From assembly GCA_020465985.1 (NCBI GenBank), contig JAANYP010006415.1, forward strand, positions 62,001 through 126,000: DNA of 64,000 nucleotides, written 5' to 3'. A program made the position numbers and the translations under genes. Of this stretch, positions 51,366 to 60,810 are shown in pieces. The stretch is from Centrapalus pauciflorus. Taxonomy: Eukaryota; Streptophyta; Magnoliopsida; Asterales; Asteraceae. The notes beneath the pieces are model-generated. The model worked only from the letters and a program-made list of their open reading frames with translations, had not been told where the DNA came from and searched no databases. Numbering within the stretch: the stretch's first letter is position 1; the number at the start of each line of letters is the position of its first letter.

Positions 51366-54226
51366 CTTATCACGGGGAACCCAAGCCATGACTGACTTGG
51401 TAATACTATTCTCATCCACATACGTGAACTCCTTCAAATACTCATCTATCCTTTCCGGTGACTTGGGTTTTTGATTGAGAACTTGTTGTGGTGTGGAGTG
51501 GTTAACATTCACTCTTGGCCTTTGGGTTGTCATTTGCGGTTGAGCCCTAGAATAGTTTCTATTATAATGCATTTCATTCTGATATCCCTGGGCTCTACCT
51601 GGTGTCTGATGTCTTTGAGGAGTATGTGACCTAACTGGAGTGTAAGTCCTTCTAGGTGTTGTACTCCTATATCCTTGTTGTGGTCCCGATCTAGACTGAT
51701 TAGGAACTCTATTCAGAGAATTAGTCCTAATCACTTCTTGCTGTCTGACCGAACTCGATATTTGTTTAACAGTTATCCTAAGAGTTGCATTCACATTCTT
51801 CTCAGTATGTTGAGAACTAATTGTGCTAGCAATACTAGGTACTGGTCTTAGGATTGGTTGATCTTGCTTCCCTACAGTAGGTCTAGACTCTGGTTTAGAA
51901 GGTGTAGGCTCTACTTTCTTATACGGACAGGTAGACGCAACGTGTCCTTTCTCATGACATCTAAAGCATGACATCTTATTAATCAACTTCTTATAAGTAC
52001 CCTTTGATTTAGGTGTCTCGCTAGAGTCATTTTCATTCAATTCAACTACAGTAATCACTTCCTCTTGCTGATTATCAATTACAGGTTTAGCTTCTCTTAG
52101 TATAGAGTCACTAAAAGACTGCACAAACTTGACTTTCTTAATCTTAGAGGTAGTGGTAGACATCTTAGCTGAATTATCCTTCTCAGAGTCAGTTACCGTT
52201 GCTACTTATGATTCAACCGGTTCAGTGGTTTTATCCTGGGGTTGAGGCACATAGTTATTATTGAACGGTGGTGGACACTCTTGTTAACCTAGGCCTACAG
52301 GCTTCTTAGACTGTCGTTGAGCTTCTAAGATCTTTCCTAGGTTTAGAGACGAGTTCCTAAACTTTTCAAGTTTGCTATTTGCCTCAGCAACTTTAACTCT
52401 AGATTCGGCTAGCTCTACATCTTAAAGAGTAAGTTCTTTGGTTAAAGCTTCAACATGCTTGTACATGATATCTATCCTGACACATTGTTCACTTAACTTG
52501 TCTTTTAGAACTATGACATCCTATGCATCTGTTTTTAAATTATTTCTTAAATCCTCCTTAATATCTAGAAGGCTAGCGTTATCCGATTTTAATGATTGAA
52601 CCTGAGCGGTAAAGTTGTTATGTGTCTCTAGAACTCTATTTAATCTATCATTTAAAGTAGTACTTAAAACACACAAATCGTGGAATGTAGAAAAGTTTAG
52701 AGTTACCTTTTTGCGGTCCGACTCCACATTCGCCATTTGAGCTGCAAACTCCAGAATGGTTTGCTCCTCTGACCTTTCCACCAACAAGGGACTTGTATCT
52801 GTCTGCTTGGTGTCCTCTGCAACTTCTTCAGGTCTATCCTCCCCAGTCTTAGTTACCTTAGCCATAAAAGCTCTGGCATTCGACTCTGGATGAGTACTCC
52901 AACCATACGTTCCATCAAGCTGTCTGTTGGATGACACATTTGTTAACATTCCAGCTTTGGATGCTTGATTCCTAGAACCACTAGATGGATATCTCCTTTG
53001 GTTATTATTCTAATAATTCTCCACTTTTGGCCTTTTGACACTCTCTTGCAAAGTGTCCCAATCCATGGCAATTGTAGCACTTTACCATAGACTTGTCAAA
53101 CCCAACTTTGTTGTTACTAACGCTCAGATTTCTTCTTGTCTTCTTCATAAACCTCTTGACTCTCTGAGTCACCATGGCCAATTGCCATTGAAGGTCAATT
53201 GCTTCCAAATCGTTAGGAACTACCTGATCGTAGTCTTCTTCCCACAGAGCGGGATCGTTTATCTTCCCTTGAACGCAATTGTCGTACGCTGCGACAAACG
53301 AAGCTAGAAGATTTAGATGATCTTCAGCTGATTTTGTGCTCATCGGCATCTTTGAATATCCTTGAGAAGTAGACGCTGCTTGACGTGGTTTTTCTTCTGG
53401 TTTGGAAAACCCTAATGAACGCTCTGCTACTAGAATCCTCAGTCTCAACTGGAATGAATTCTTCTCCCGAGAAAAGTGTTGTGGCCCCTGACTTCAGTTC
53501 ACCAGCGATTGACGGTTTTGATTTTCCAAAATACATCTCTGGATCTTGAACTTGATCAAATTCCCGTTCCTTGTTCGGTAATTTGAAGTTGTATGCCCTC
53601 AACGTTCCGATAACCCCATCAAGAGTAAGGGTCTCAAACTTCTCTTCATCATGCTTTATTAATGCCGTGTACATCTCCCATTTGGCCGGTAAAGCATCCA
53701 GAAGTTTCTCTATCTTCTCAGTCTCTAGACACTCAACACTGTGATTTTCGAGTTCAGTTAGCAGATGATAAAATCTATTGTCTCATTCTTCAGAGCTTCG
53801 AAGATGGCAAATTGCTGTTTCAGCATCTCTATTCTTCCCTTGCGCACCCTGGGATTTTCCTTACATCTCTTCTCTAGAGCATCCCAAAGCTCTTTAGAAG
53901 TCCTATGATTCCTTAATGTGTGTAGGATTTCCTGAGGCAATGCCATTCTGATAATTCAGAATGCTCGGTTCTCGGCCTCATAGATCTTTTTGTCATCATC
54001 TTTCATGTTCTGATACGTCAAGACTCTTTGTCGGCCTTCAAGTTCTTGCGTAGGAGGAACATAACCCTCATCAATGCATATCCACATACGCATGTTGTTG
54101 AATCGTGCAAAGTCAGCAAACCTATCCTTCCACCATTAGTAATTCATCCAGTTTCATCAGCTGTGGCGGAGAATTTGCTTTGCCAACCTCATGATCCATT
54201 TCCAGGATTTTTTGCAAACTTGACAC
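51363..54226 (-). pseudogene. B1 gag polyprotein, frameshifted, start codon changed
   Basis: It aligns with B2 and B4 gag along its length. The start codon position reads GTG at 54226-54224, so the normal start is lost. The capsid part has ALPQEILHTLRNHRTSKELW near 53940-53880. A zinc knuckle C-Y-N-C-H-G-L-G-H-F-A-R-E-C lies near 53070-53030. The coiled coil is split by a stop around 52520, and a second knuckle C-F-R-C-H-E-K-G-H-V-A-S-T-C lies near 51970-51930. A basic TPRRTYTPVRSHTPQRHQTP tail follows. At the position of the TAG shared by B2 and B4, B1 has a sense codon (AYNFKLPNKE). Several frameshifts. Confidence 0.86.
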
Positions 54227-54768
54227 TCTTTCACAAACTTTTTGTTTTCGAACTTAAACAATTTAATTACAATAAATCCTTCGAACATAGGCAAGTTCAA
54301 ATTTATTTAAAATTAAATTCGTTCTGTAAATTAAATTCGAATTGGTTTAAGTTCGAATGAGTGTAAGTTCGAGAAACCCTCGAATCACTGACAAGTTCGA
54401 AACTCAGGTAAGTTCGAGAAAACCCTAATTTTTCTGACAACTTCGAATCTGAAAAGTTTGGTTCTGACAACTTCGAATCAGACAAGTTCGATTCTGACAA
54501 CTTCGAAACCCAGTTAAATTCAAATGAAGCCCTAAAACAACTTCGAGAGGAGCGTATTCTTACAAGTTCGAAGAACCCTAATACACTCTTAAGTTCGAGA
54601 AACGGCCAAAATTTGATTTTTTTTCCAGGATTTCAGATTAAACCAATGTTTTTAATATTGAAAACACTGATTTCGACTTAAAAAGTGAACTAATGTGAAT
54701 AGGTGAAAATTCCGGTAAAAACGTCAAGAAACCAAGAATGTTCGTATGAACACGAAGAACATTTGAAT
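54227..54768 (-). repeat. B1 leader with TTCGAA/CTTGTCAG array
   Basis: No gene is seen. Between 54290 and 54600 about a dozen copies of the ACAAGTTCGA/AACTTCGAA motif occur, matching the leaders of B2 and B4 in reverse. Confidence 0.75.
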
Positions 54769-54781
54769 GGCTCTGATACCA
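54769..54781 (-). other. B1 primer-binding site
   Basis: The minus strand reads TGGTATCAGAGCC two bases from the LTR end, complementary to initiator Met tRNA. Confidence 0.9.
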
Positions 54782-54783
54782 CT

Positions 54784-55205
54784 TGTAAGGTCACCACGGA
54801 CTACAGATCTGATCTTGACGCGACGCTGTCCAACGAGTGCGGAATCCTCGTTAGCGGTTTAACGGATTGATCACACACGGAAACTGGAGACGAACATAAT
54901 GATAGTCGTAACTACGAACGACTCGACACGTGTATTTATCCTAAACGACTCTCTGAAATCTCACAAGTTCGTACGTGCACTGATACGAGCTCTGAATTCT
55001 AATTTCTGCAAAAGTCTCTAATGAAAATGGATTAACTCTTAATTATAGAGATTAAGTTCGAACTTGAGTTACACAAGTTTGTTTGGGCCCAAGCCCACGA
55101 ACTTGTCCAACACTATTCGAACGTAGCTTTACTAAGTTCAAACCCTAGCCTTTCAACTTATTCTTGAACTTATCTTTGAATTTGTTCTTGAACTTATCTT
55201 TGAAA
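54784..55205 (-). repeat. B1 5' LTR, truncated
   Basis: The plus strand starts TGTAAGGTCACCACGG like the 3' LTR at 29554 and follows it for about 420 bases, then stops at 55205 within the TTGAACTTATCTTTGAA repeats. The remaining ~140 bases of U3 are missing and family B leader sequence (B3) begins instead. The join is a deletion or recombination scar. Confidence 0.85.
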
Positions 55206-55504
55206 GGAGCGTATTATTATGACAAACTCGAAATTTGAGTAAACCCTAATACCCCCTTGATGTTCGAGCACCGCAAGTTCGAAAAAGGGCTAAAAGTTTG
55301 AATTTTTCAACTTTTCAGATTAAAACAAAGTTTTTAGGCCTAAAAACTTTGATTTCGATCAAAAAGAGGAACTTTTCTTAACTTTTTCCCGATATCTTAC
55401 TTGATAAACTCGAAATAAATCCAAAAACGTGATTTTGACAGTCCAAAACGTCAAGAAACCACAGATGTTTCTAGTGAACACGAAGAACACCACGAACAAC
55501 CAAT
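55206..55504 (-). other. B3 leader remnant
   Basis: The minus-strand sequence matches the B2 leader immediately after the primer site, including AACATC.AGGGGGTATTAGGG and the GGAGCG words. Only about 300 bases of B3 internal sequence remain; gag and pol of this copy are gone. Confidence 0.8.
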
Positions 55505-55517
55505 GGCTCTGATACCA
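55505..55517 (-). other. B3 primer-binding site
   Basis: The minus strand reads TGGTATCAGAGCC two bases after LTR end GACCTTACA, as in the other family B copies. Confidence 0.9.
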
Positions 55518-55519
55518 CT

Positions 55520-56109
55520 TGTAAGGTCTGCTCTCTACGGATCTATCTTGACGTGACACCTTCCAACGAGTGCGGAATCCTCGTTAGTGGCTTGACGGAA
55601 AGATCACGCACACCGAAACACGGAGACTACCATGGTGATAGACGAACAACTAGAACGCCCCAACACGATGATTCTCTCCGAACGAAACTCTCCAAAGATC
55701 GCCCTTTTGCTTAAACTCTCTGAAATCTGACAAGTCTCTGCCAAAAGTCCAATAATTAATCGAATTAACCCTTAATTATACTAACAGGTTCGACTTTGTC
55801 TAGGACAAATTCGAACTTGGCCCAAGGCCTAATCGAACTTGTCCTACTAGACAAATTCGAACTTAGCCTAAACTCGAACCTTATCTTTCAAACTTATGTT
55901 TTAGCTTATGTTTGAATTTATCTTTGAGTTTTATGTTTGAACTTATTGTAATACGTTACCTTAAGTTCAAACATACAAACAATTAATATCAAACATACAT
56001 AGTCAAACATATATATCAAACACTTGTTAATATTCAATATCAAGTAAATTGACATACACAAAATGCTATCTAAACTTAGACTGCTATCGTCACACAGAAT
56101 GTACTAACA
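55520..56109 (-). repeat. B3 5' LTR
   Basis: Complete 590-bp LTR. On the minus strand it starts TGTTAGTACATTCTGTG at 56109 and ends CCTTACA at 55520. It interrupts the G2 gag. The right flank tctac (56110-56114) would be one copy of its target duplication; the partner is lost. Confidence 0.9.
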
Positions 56110-56114
56110 TCTAC

Positions 56115-56273
56115 CCCAGTAACCGGAGCACCCGTACTCTGAACGCCCCTGGCACCTGGTCCCACACCCGGAGATACGTAAAACTGAGTCAAGATCGCAA
56201 TCAACTCTGATCTGCGGACAAACCCATCGTCCCCTAGTTTCTATTTCCCGGTCCCGTTCCCTTCTGAACTCAT
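56115..56273 (-). pseudogene. G2 gag N-terminal fragment (Ty3/gypsy)
   Basis: Minus strand from ATG at 56273: MSSEGNGTGK, an in-frame TAG, then KLGDDGFVRRSELIAIL and a Gly/Pro-rich segment. It ends at the B3 insertion. Gag identity is inferred from its position, about 175 bases downstream of a primer-binding site; no diagnostic domain remains. Confidence 0.6.
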
Positions 56274-56446
56274 ACTAGATAACAACCTGCCAAGGTGAAA
56301 CAGTAGCATGAAATCACAAATAAACATCTAGCGTTATACAATAATTTAGAATAATTTATCCTTTGGTATTCGTCACCGGAATACTCCTAAGAATCTGAAC
56401 ACGGTCTAAGCTCAAGCATCCACTAATACTCAATACTTGAACCACA

Positions 56447-56459
56447 AGCTCTGATACCA
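56447..56459 (-). other. G2 primer-binding site
   Basis: The minus strand reads TGGTATCAGAGCT four bases after the LTR end GGTGTTACA. It fixes the 5' LTR of a minus-strand gypsy element. Confidence 0.85.
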
Positions 56460-57047
56460 TACATGTAACACCCTCCAAACCCATATAAAAGCCACGCCAT
56501 TTACAATACACAGGTGTCATAAACGCATATAGAATCCTTTTCACATGTCACGGATTTACACAATCACTGATTAATTAAAACATTTTCACATTACATAAAC
56601 AACTCTATCTACTAGTAAACCCAATATATAGCCCAAACCCGAACCCCAATATTCATAAAAACCCGATACAGATTCCCAAAAGTTTCCATCAGTACAGAAG
56701 GCACATACAGTCAACAAAAAGTAGAATCTCTCGGCAACAACAAGATCAAGCTCCTACTTTCGCTCAAGAGCTGGCGGCCCTATCTTCGGTTTCCTTGATA
56801 AACATATCAGACTCGAACACGTAAGCTTCGCAGCTCGTGAGTACACAAGGGTTAGACGCTGCACAAATCACATAAGCACATAACGCCTGTCACATGGTAA
56901 ATCCACACTACACGGAGTAACACATGCCATCCCAGGCTCTATCCAGAGGCACTAGAGAACCAATACAGATATAGATTCTCATCTCAATTGGGGAACCCTT
57001 CCCCCCTGGGGCCAAGCCATGCTCATGGGGGCTAACAAGAATGTTGA

Positions 57048-57051
<4 letters not shown>

Positions 57052-57126
<75 letters not shown>
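57052..57126. repeat. (AT)n microsatellite, 75 bp
   Basis: A perfect run of AT dinucleotides within the G2 LTR. Long perfect runs are length-unstable and may be mis-sized in the assembly. Confidence 0.97.
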
Positions 57127-57128
<2 letters not shown>

Positions 57129-57544
57129 AACCCAACCCAGGGTTAAACAGAGCTACACAGCTCCCGCGATAACTCATCGCGATTATACTACAATGGATCT
57201 CATGCACGATAATATATATACACATGTAAAGAAGGGTAAGCTCATACCAGAGGGGCGACTTGAAGTGCCCAAACAGTTCATATAAACACATATGAAGTAC
57301 TAACACAGAAGACTCAAAAGACGGCGACTAGTCTTTTTAAAAGGTCTCGCGTACTCACCTGGATCACCCCTCACATTATTCCTAACCCGCGAATCCTACC
57401 CTGACTCGCACCGATCTCTCTCAGTCCCTGTACGTACATTAATTCTTCCCAGATTAATCCCAGATATCCCATAACCATTACTAACACTGATTGACCCCAA
57501 AAGTAACCCTAAATTGGCGCAAAGGCCCAAAACCCAATTATGGG

Positions 57545-57690
57545 CCAAACAGGCGGATCGCGGCCGCACTGGCCCCGTCGCAACCCGCGCTCGTGTCGCG
57601 ACCACACTCGAACCCTAGGTCGCGTTCTACCCGGTCGCACTTGTCATCGCGGCCGCGCTTGGCGCGTCGCGACCGCACTCACGACAAACA
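57545..57690. repeat. GC-rich CGCGGCCGCG motif block in the G2 LTR
   Basis: Five or six imperfect copies of (T)CGCGGCCGCGC/GTCGCGACCGCAC occur in 145 bases, in the same part of the LTR as the ACGCGGCCGCGT array of G3. It is strikingly GC-rich against an AT-rich background. Confidence 0.7.
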
Positions 57691-57972
57691 ACAGACCCTT
57701 GTTTTCTGTTTCAGTTCTGTCCATGGATGATTACATCCCTACAATCTCGATTTCAGACATACAACTCATATAAATGTTACTTAACCACTTCTAAAACAGA
57801 TCTGCACCAATTCCCATTATATCTCAATAATTAACAACACAAAACCCATTGAATTCAAAGACTCTTACCTTGCTCAAGATGAAGAACACAAAAGGAGAGC
57901 TTTAACCAACTTTCAGCAAGCAAATCTAGCTAATATGGCCCCACTTTTGATTCCCAGTAGCAACTTAGCACG

Positions 57973-58007
57973 CACACACACACACACACACACACCCACA
58001 CACACAC
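57973..58007. repeat. (CA)n microsatellite
   Basis: A run of CA dinucleotides with one interruption, inside the G2 LTR. Confidence 0.95.
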
Positions 58008-58329
58008 TTTTCCACTGATTTGCACAAAAGGAAGGAAACAAACACGTTACACACACATACGTACATATACAGATCCCTTTATGACGCAGGTTCGACACCG
58101 ATACCCAGCCCCGTTATTAAAACCCACTATTTATATCATTAAATCCATTTAATCTCGTGAATCCATAAATATAATTAATCCACTAAAATTATATCCTAAA
58201 TCCCCGTAATCCCCCGTCCCGACACATATAATCCACTATACGGGACGTCGTTAGACCAACACAATAATCACTATTATAATTAATCAATGGGATAATTACA
58301 CGTACCTGCTCGAAAGTCGGGGTGTTACA

Positions 58330-58385
58330 GTTATTAATGATAAAAAATAAATAAGTTTACTATTAATGATAAAAATGACAAAAGA
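58330..58385 (-). repeat. X, right arm
   Basis: GTTATTAATGATAAAAAATAAATAAG and its continuation are the near-exact reverse complement of part of 4760-4815. It starts at the outer end of the G2 LTR, so G2 inserted in X. The terminal GGGCTAATGACC found at the left arm is not seen here. Confidence 0.5.
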
Positions 58386-59100
58386 TAATCAGTTTGCAAC
58401 TATTGCATGTAAATTTTCAACACTTAATCACGCTTAAATTGTTCATTTTGCTCAAGAACACCAAGAAGACACACTAAAACACACACCAATGCTCAAATTC
58501 GTACGTGAACGATCAGATTTGCTTTAATTCTTCGTTTAAATCACTCTATAAGCTTTGATTCTTAGTTCTCGACTGATAACACACATATGCAATAACAATT
58601 ATCCAATAAATCATCATCGACTTTTGGTTTTATCCAAAACCGAACCATAACTCATAACAACACGAAATTTCAGTAACTTTACGTTGAATCCTTGATTGTT
58701 TGATGCATATAAGCTTCTAATTACTTAATTTGAACAAACTTCTAACTTCTTTTCTTCAATTTCGGTCAATATTGTAGAGAGAGAGAGAGGGAAAGAACCG
58801 GTCTTAGAGAGAGAGTAAATTTTGAAGTCTTGAAAAATGAAAGGTTTTGATCATTTCCCACCCACCCCCCTTTTCGTACATCTTTTCCAATAATACATCA
58901 TTGGTCCCTCTACTTATATTTCTCTTATTTTCTCCACAAACTCAAACATAACATTAAATTTTCCCCAAACAACATAAATTTAAACATAAAATTTCATAAT
59001 AAGTCAATTCATTTCATTAACAACAAACTTCCATTAATTAAAATCTCAATCAAGCTTAAAATTAACCGTTTGATTTCATGCTTAAGAATTGGGATGTTAC
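58386..59100 (-). repeat. G1 5' LTR, second part (U3 side)
   Basis: AT-rich sequence ending GAATTGGGATGTTAC, which matches a gypsy LTR start on the minus strand (GTAACATCCCAATTC). A GA tract at 58776-58820 and a minus-strand AATATAAGTAGAGGG TATA-like box near 58905-58920 fit U3/R. I infer it completes the LTR that begins at 3112, giving about 2.3 kb once the nested block is removed. No gene is seen. Confidence 0.55.
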
Positions 59101-59693
59101 CCTAGCTACCAGTAATTGTTGTATGAATACCATCATAATGCTCAGCACTAGCTACCCTCTATGGTTTCATCCCATAAAACAGCATATCATAAACTTAACA
59201 GTAATCCAAGACTGAGCAATAGTGTTGGTGCTAAGGTTAACAATTGAAAGATTGGTTAATGATCAGAAACTAGAAGAAGAAATGCTCAGGCTTAACAAAT
59301 CATATTAAACATGCTATGACAATATATCAATATGCTCAATATGATCTGAATGCCAAATAAAGTCAGGATAATGCAACAAAAGTCTCAATTCACATAATTT
59401 ATACTTAAAGTAAAATCTACAACTAATAGTTACTAGTTAATTATACTTTCCGGCTCTGGCTTTGTTGCTCACAATCTGTGGTGGATTAGAACCACTAACT
59501 GACTTATATTAGACTTACATAGCTCTGCTGTTGACTTTGTCTTTTATAAGTGGGGTTTTCAACCTCTTGAGTTATCTCAGAATTCAATTCACTTTACACT
59601 GGCTTGGCTTTATAGTCTTTTACCCACTTTTCTATAGCTTTGGCTTTATGTCATAATTCATATTTAGCTGAACTTGTTCAATATATGGCATTC
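59101..59693. other. Unassigned repeat-like sequence between G1 and B4
   Basis: No open frame or terminus is recognised. It has TGCTCAGG/TGCTCAAT words like those in the G1 LTR (3480-4100), so it may be part of a related LTR into which G1 inserted. It ends at the B4 LTR. Confidence 0.4.
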
Positions 59694-60188
59694 TGTTAGT
59701 GTATCCTGTGTGACGATAGCAGTCTAAGTGTAGATAATCTTTTGTAATAGTTCAAGCTTTGTAACTACAAGTTGATACATATGTTTGACACTGGTTATAT
59801 ATGTTTGATATTGTTTGTGATTGATGTTTACTTAAGTTCAAAGAGAAGTTCAAAGACTAGGTTCGAACTTATGGTGGACAAGTTTGTGGGCTTGGGCCTT
59901 CAAGAACTTGTCTAGACCAAGTTCGAACTTAAGCTCTATAACTAAGGATTAATCAGTTTTGATTAGTAGCTTTAAAGAGATTAGCGTTTAGAGCGATTAC
60001 GAACTTGTGAGTGTTTGCAGAGAGTTTTTGGAGAGATTCACGTGTCGGGACGTTCGTCGTTACGTCTATCATCATCTTAGTCTCCGTGTTTCCGTTTGCG
60101 TGATCAATCCGTTAAACCCCTAACGAGAATTCTGCACTCATTGGACAGTGTCGCGTCAAGATTGGATCCGTAGGTAGGTGACCTTACA
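59694..60188 (+). repeat. B4 5' LTR
   Basis: It starts TGTTAGTGTATCCTGTG and ends GGTGACCTTACA, 495 bp; shorter than B2 because the AAGTTCAAACAT repeats are reduced. Confidence 0.92.
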
Positions 60189-60190
60189 AG

Positions 60191-60203
60191 TGGTATCAAA
60201 GCA
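60191..60203 (+). other. B4 primer-binding site
   Basis: TGGTATCAAAGCA lies two bases after the LTR end; one mismatch to the usual TGGTATCAGAGC. Confidence 0.87.
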
Positions 60204-60810
60204 ATAAAGAGTGTTCATCGTGTTCTTAGCATTCATTTAAAACATTCTTGGTTTCTTGACGTTGGTGACGGAAAAATCACATTTTTCACAGTTTTTCGAG
60301 TTATACAATCAAAGTAACGGAGAAAAATTCATATTGTTTCACTTTTTCAGTCGAAATCATTGTTCTTAATCCTAAAAACATTGGTCTAATCTGAAAACTT
60401 GAAAAAATCAAATTTATGGTCGTTTCTCGAACTTGCGGCACTCGAATTTAAGGGGTATTAGGGTTCATTCGAATTTGTCAGAAATACCCTCCTCACGAAC
60501 TTAATTTAGGGCTTCATTCGAATTTGGGTGAATTTCAAACTTGTCAGATTCGAATTTGTCAGATTCGAACTCGTCAGAAACTAGGGTTTCCTCGAACTTG
60601 TTAGAAGTTTGAATTTGTTAGAATTTCTAGGGTTGTCTCGAACTTGCATTAATTCAAACTTATTGAGTTCGAACTTGAATAAATTCGAATTTAATTTTCA
60701 AACAAATTTAAATTTAAATTAATTCGAACTTACCTAAGTTCGAAGGGATTTATTTTAAATTAATTTTTAAATTAAATTGGTTATGTTCGAAAACAAAAAA
60801 TTTAGAAATA
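60204..60810 (+). repeat. B4 leader with TCGAATTTGTCAG array
   Basis: No gene is seen. From 60425 to 60790 there are more than twelve copies of TCGAA(C/T)TTG or TTCGAA, as in the other B leaders. Confidence 0.75.

Larger units (their letters stand above)
29554..55205 (-). mobile_element. B1: family B Ty1/copia element, minus strand, containing B2
   Basis: The 3' LTR is 29554-30116, then aORF, spacer, [B2 with its tttgc duplication, 34256-47389], spacer, pol, gag, leader, primer site and a truncated 5' LTR (54784-55205). The left flank is A1 gag (possible duplication ttcag at 29549-29553). The right flank is B3 leader instead of A1 gag, so the right side was lost by a later deletion. Coding regions are frameshifted throughout. 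Confidence 0.9.
56464..58329 (-). repeat. G2 5' LTR (Ty3/gypsy)
   Basis: The 1866-bp LTR starts TGTAACACCCTCC and ends CGGGGTGTTACA on the plus strand, flanked by its primer site on the left and by X on the right. A minus-strand TATAAATAG (plus 58128-58136) is a plausible TATA box. It contains (AT)n and (CA)n microsatellites and a GC-rich palindrome block near 57545-57690. No gene; the Tyr/Ile-repeat frames over the AT run are artefacts. Confidence 0.88.

Noticed and set aside
51338..51370. A 25-nt intron at the B1 gag/pol junction (GTAAC...GCAG)
   Set aside because: Too short for a plant intron and would not join gag to pol in frame; only the acceptor half is conserved in other copies.
57019..57306. 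Tyr/Ile-repeat open frames on both strands
   Set aside because: They are produced by the perfect AT dinucleotide run in the G2 LTR.
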